Shown piece by piece: positions 62,333-64,000 of a DNA stretch of 64,000 nucleotides (positions are counted from its first letter, which is position 1; the number at the start of each line of letters is the position of its first letter). Origin of the DNA: Pseudonocardia sediminis (GTDB lineage Bacteria; Actinomycetota; Actinomycetes; Mycobacteriales; Pseudonocardiaceae); NCBI RefSeq assembly GCF_004217185.1, contig NZ_SHKL01000001.1:4214001-4278000 (forward strand). Reading direction: 5' to 3'. The position numbers and the translations under genes were made by a program. The notes beneath the pieces were generated by a model. The model had not been told where the DNA came from. It saw only the letters and a list, made by a program, of their open reading frames with translations, and did no database searches.

Positions 62333-63661
62333 GTGGCCGAACCGCTCCCCTCCACCGCCCGCACCCTGCTCGCCCGCGTCGCCCGCGCCCAGCGCGACGG
62401 GCGCGTCCCGTCGCTGGTCGCGGGACTGATCCGGGACGGTGGCCTCGCCTGGTCCACCGGGCGCGGTGACCTGACCGAGCCGCACACCGACGTCCAGTAC
62501 CGCCTGGGGTCGATCAGCAAGACCATCACCGCGGTGACGGTGCTGCGGCTGCGCGACGAGGGCCTGCTCGACCTCGACGACGCCCTGGACCGGCACCTGC
62601 CCGGCACCCCGGTCGGCGACCGCACGATCGGCCAGCTGCTCGCGCACCTGGGCGGCGCCGGGTCGGAGAGCCCCGGCGGCTGGTGGGAGCGCACCCCCGG
62701 CGGGACGCTCGAGGAGCTCGGCCTCACCGAGGCCGACCGGGTGCTGCCCGCGGCGCGGCGCTTCCACTACTCCAACCTCGGGTTCGGCCTGCTCGGCGAG
62801 CTCGTCGCCCGCTCCCGCGGACGCGCCTGGGCCGAGGTCGCCCGCGACGAGGTGCTCCTCCTCCTCGGCATGACCCGCACGACGCCGCGTCCGGAGGGGT
62901 CGGCGGCGCAGGGGTACGCCGTGCACCCGTGGGCCGAGACGGTGCTCGTCGAGCCCGAGCACGACGCCGGGGTGATGGCCCCCGCCGGGCAGCTCTGGGC
63001 GACCGCGACCGATCTGGCCCGGCTCGGCGCGTTCCTGCTCGGCGACACCGGCGACGTGCTCGCGGAGGCGACGGTCGAGGAGATGACGCTGCCCGCCGGG
63101 GTCGACTCCTCGAACCCCGGCTGGATGGCCTACGGGCTCGGGGTGCAGGTCATGCGTCCCTCCGAGGGGGTCACGCTGGTCGGGCACGGCGGGTCGATGC
63201 CCGGGTTCCTGGCCGGGCTCTGGGTCGACCGCGAGGAGCGGACCGGCGCGCTGGCCATGGGCAACACGACCTCCGGCCTGGACGGTGGGCTGCCGGCGGC
63301 GATGCTGGCCGACGTGCGCGCGGCCGAGCCCCGGATCGTCGAGCCCTGGCGCCCCGAGGCGTCGCCGGTTCCGGCCGAGCTCCTCGGTCCGTGGTTCTGG
63401 GGCCCGTCGCCGTACGTCCTGCGCGCGGTGCCCGGCGGGATGCTGCACCTGGGCGGTCTGGGGCGGCCCGGACGGTCCTCACGGTTCCGGCCCGGGCCGG
63501 ACGGGACGTGGGTCGGGCTCGACGGCTACTTCGCGGGAGAGACGTTGCGCCTCAGCGACACCTCGCTGAACCTGGCGACCTTCGTCTTCACGCGGACCCC
63601 CTACGACCCGGCGGCGCCGGTCCCGGGCGGCGTGGACCCGAACGGTTGGCAAGATCACTGA
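62333..63661 (+). CDS. Serine beta-lactamase-like hydrolase (class C / esterase family)
   Basis: 442 residues. SxxK motif YRLGSISKTITAVTVLRLRD with the nucleophile Ser, the YSN motif in FHYSNLGFG, and a HGG triad LVGHGGSMPG near residue 285. A C-terminal beta-domain of about 90 residues (SPYVLRAVPGGMLHLGGLG) follows. No signal peptide, so probably a cytoplasmic or membrane-associated esterase, peptidase or penicillin-interactive protein rather than a resistance determinant. GTG start at 62333, 22 bases after the nuclease stop. Confidence 0.88.
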   Translation: MAEPLPSTARTLLARVARAQRDGRVPSLVAGLIRDGGLAWSTGRGDLTEPHTDVQYRLGSISKTITAVTVLRLRDEGLLDLDDALDRHLPGTPVGDRTIGQLLAHLGGAGSESPGGWWERTPGGTLEELGLTEADRVLPAARRFHYSNLGFGLLGELVARSRGRAWAEVARDEVLLLLGMTRTTPRPEGSAAQGYAVHPWAETVLVEPEHDAGVMAPAGQLWATATDLARLGAFLLGDTGDVLAEATVEEMTLPAGVDSSNPGWMAYGLGVQVMRPSEGVTLVGHGGSMPGFLAGLWVDREERTGALAMGNTTSGLDGGLPAAMLADVRAAEPRIVEPWRPEASPVPAELLGPWFWGPSPYVLRAVPGGMLHLGGLGRPGRSSRFRPGPDGTWVGLDGYFAGETLRLSDTSLNLATFVFTRTPYDPAAPVPGGVDPNGWQDH

Positions 63662-63843
63662 CGAGGCGGTCGAGACCGAATCGTCACCTTTGTCGACAGG
63701 CCCCTGACCTGCACGAATAATCGGACGATCCGCCCATCACGGCGACAAGGCGAAGAAATTTACCTACACTCTTCGGACAATGCGCGCTTTCTTTGTGAAC
63801 AGTGACCGGGGAGGGGGGAACGCCCGATGGGGCGTATCCAGCC
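63662..63843. promoter_or_regulatory. AT-richer upstream region of the BCCT transporter gene
   Basis: The 182 bases after the beta-lactamase-like gene are distinctly richer in A/T (for example GAAATTTACCTACACT) than the coding neighbours, as expected for a promoter. TACACT fits a -10 element, with GGCGAC 18 bases upstream as a weak -35. GGGGAGGGGGG precedes the transporter start. No riboswitch recognised. Confidence 0.35.
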
Positions 63844-64000
63844 ATGACACAGACTGAGCCACACCACAGGGCCGCGGAGCCCGCACCGGACGGTGGGAGC
63901 GGCCGCTCACGCACCGACTGGACGATCTTCGGGGTCGGTGCCGCACTCGTCCTCGTCTTCCTGCTCTGGGGCCTGTTCGGCAGCGAGTCGCTGTCGTCGA
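63844..64000 (+). CDS. BCCT-family transporter, N-terminal part
   Basis: Partial gene running off the right edge; 52 codons visible. A polar, charged cytoplasmic N-terminus is followed by the first membrane helix DWTIFGVGAALVLVFLLWGL and GSESLSS, matching the start of betaine/choline/carnitine (BetT/OpuD-type) transporters. Such proteins import quaternary amines with Na+ or H+ for osmoprotection or as carbon/nitrogen sources. The ATG at 63844 (MTQTEPHH) is chosen. Confidence 0.75.
   Translation, partial: MTQTEPHHRAAEPAPDGGSGRSRTDWTIFGVGAALVLVFLLWGLFGSESLSS

Noticed and set aside
1..64000. CRISPR arrays, tRNA or rRNA genes, insertion sequences and prophage genes
   Set aside because: Read for direct repeats with spacers, cloverleaf or rRNA signatures and transposase or integrase motifs; none was found.

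Overview
High-GC actinobacterial chromosome, most like Pseudonocardia or another Pseudonocardiaceae genus. This is inferred from very high GC with G/C third positions, frequent GTG starts, and lineage markers: an IdeR-galE pair, SCO5388/SCO5389-like proteins, a SCO6745-like protein, DUF4192, DUF1707 and PAC2 proteins, and a DNA/RNA non-specific endonuclease. I saw no rRNA, tRNA, CRISPR array, phage or intact insertion sequence. The window is a housekeeping and central-metabolism backbone at both ends (about 1-11.5 kb and 46.7-64 kb) with a catabolic block between.

Layout. 1-7.6 kb: AcuC-type deacetylase beside the start of a Pat-type acetyltransferase, sulfurtransferase, IdeR-galE, DUF4192 protein, photolyase-like FAD protein and DUF1707 protein. 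7.6-11.5 kb: LacI regulator divergent from sthA, then an M23 peptidase. 11.8-19.4 kb (minus strand): two catechol 2,3-dioxygenase-type enzymes, a histidine phosphatase, an IclR regulator and a giant indolepyruvate ferredoxin oxidoreductase. 19.5-23.6 kb (plus strand): unknown gene, IclR regulator, then the lower meta-cleavage enzymes (2-oxopent-4-enoate hydratase, 4-oxalocrotonate decarboxylase, 4-oxalocrotonate tautomerase) and a Rieske ferredoxin. The aldolase and acylating acetaldehyde dehydrogenase that finish that pathway lie apart at 47.7-49.6 kb. 25.6-29.3 kb (minus strand): a thioredoxin-fold fusion protein, a UGSC-family selenoprotein with an in-frame UGA codon, a Rieske oxygenase and a tiny zinc-ribbon protein, with a divergent IclR regulator. 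30-37.7 kb: a tightly overlapped histidine-utilisation operon hutU / M20 amidohydrolase / hutF / hutI / hutH with its own IclR regulator. 37.8-46.6 kb: a split PEP-synthase-like pair (resembling phenylphosphate or 4-cresol phosphate synthases) divergent from a second Rieske oxygenase + zinc ribbon + HAD phosphatase + SDR, followed by a molybdopterin oxidoreductase and a tautomerase. 46.7-64 kb: lipoprotein, DUF1232, TPP enzyme, NADAR, PadR, P-loop ATPase, MFS, PAC2, a pyruvate dehydrogenase E1-like enzyme with a divergent Lrp regulator, nuclease, serine beta-lactamase, and the start of a BCCT transporter.

How it works together. The middle 30 kb looks like a catabolic island for aromatic, probably lignin-derived, compounds. 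Two Rieske oxygenases of the O-demethylase-like type and a possible phenol-phosphorylating system feed extradiol cleavage and the 4-oxalocrotonate branch, ending in pyruvate and acetyl-CoA. The palindrome TTCCG-N5-CGGAA (exact or one mismatch) occurs at several of these loci and may be a shared IclR-type operator. The most notable items are the UGA-encoded selenocysteine with a SECIS-like hairpin, the zinc-ribbon companion found at both Rieske loci, the altered MIO tripeptide of HutH, and a pair of 67-bp palindromes before one IclR gene.
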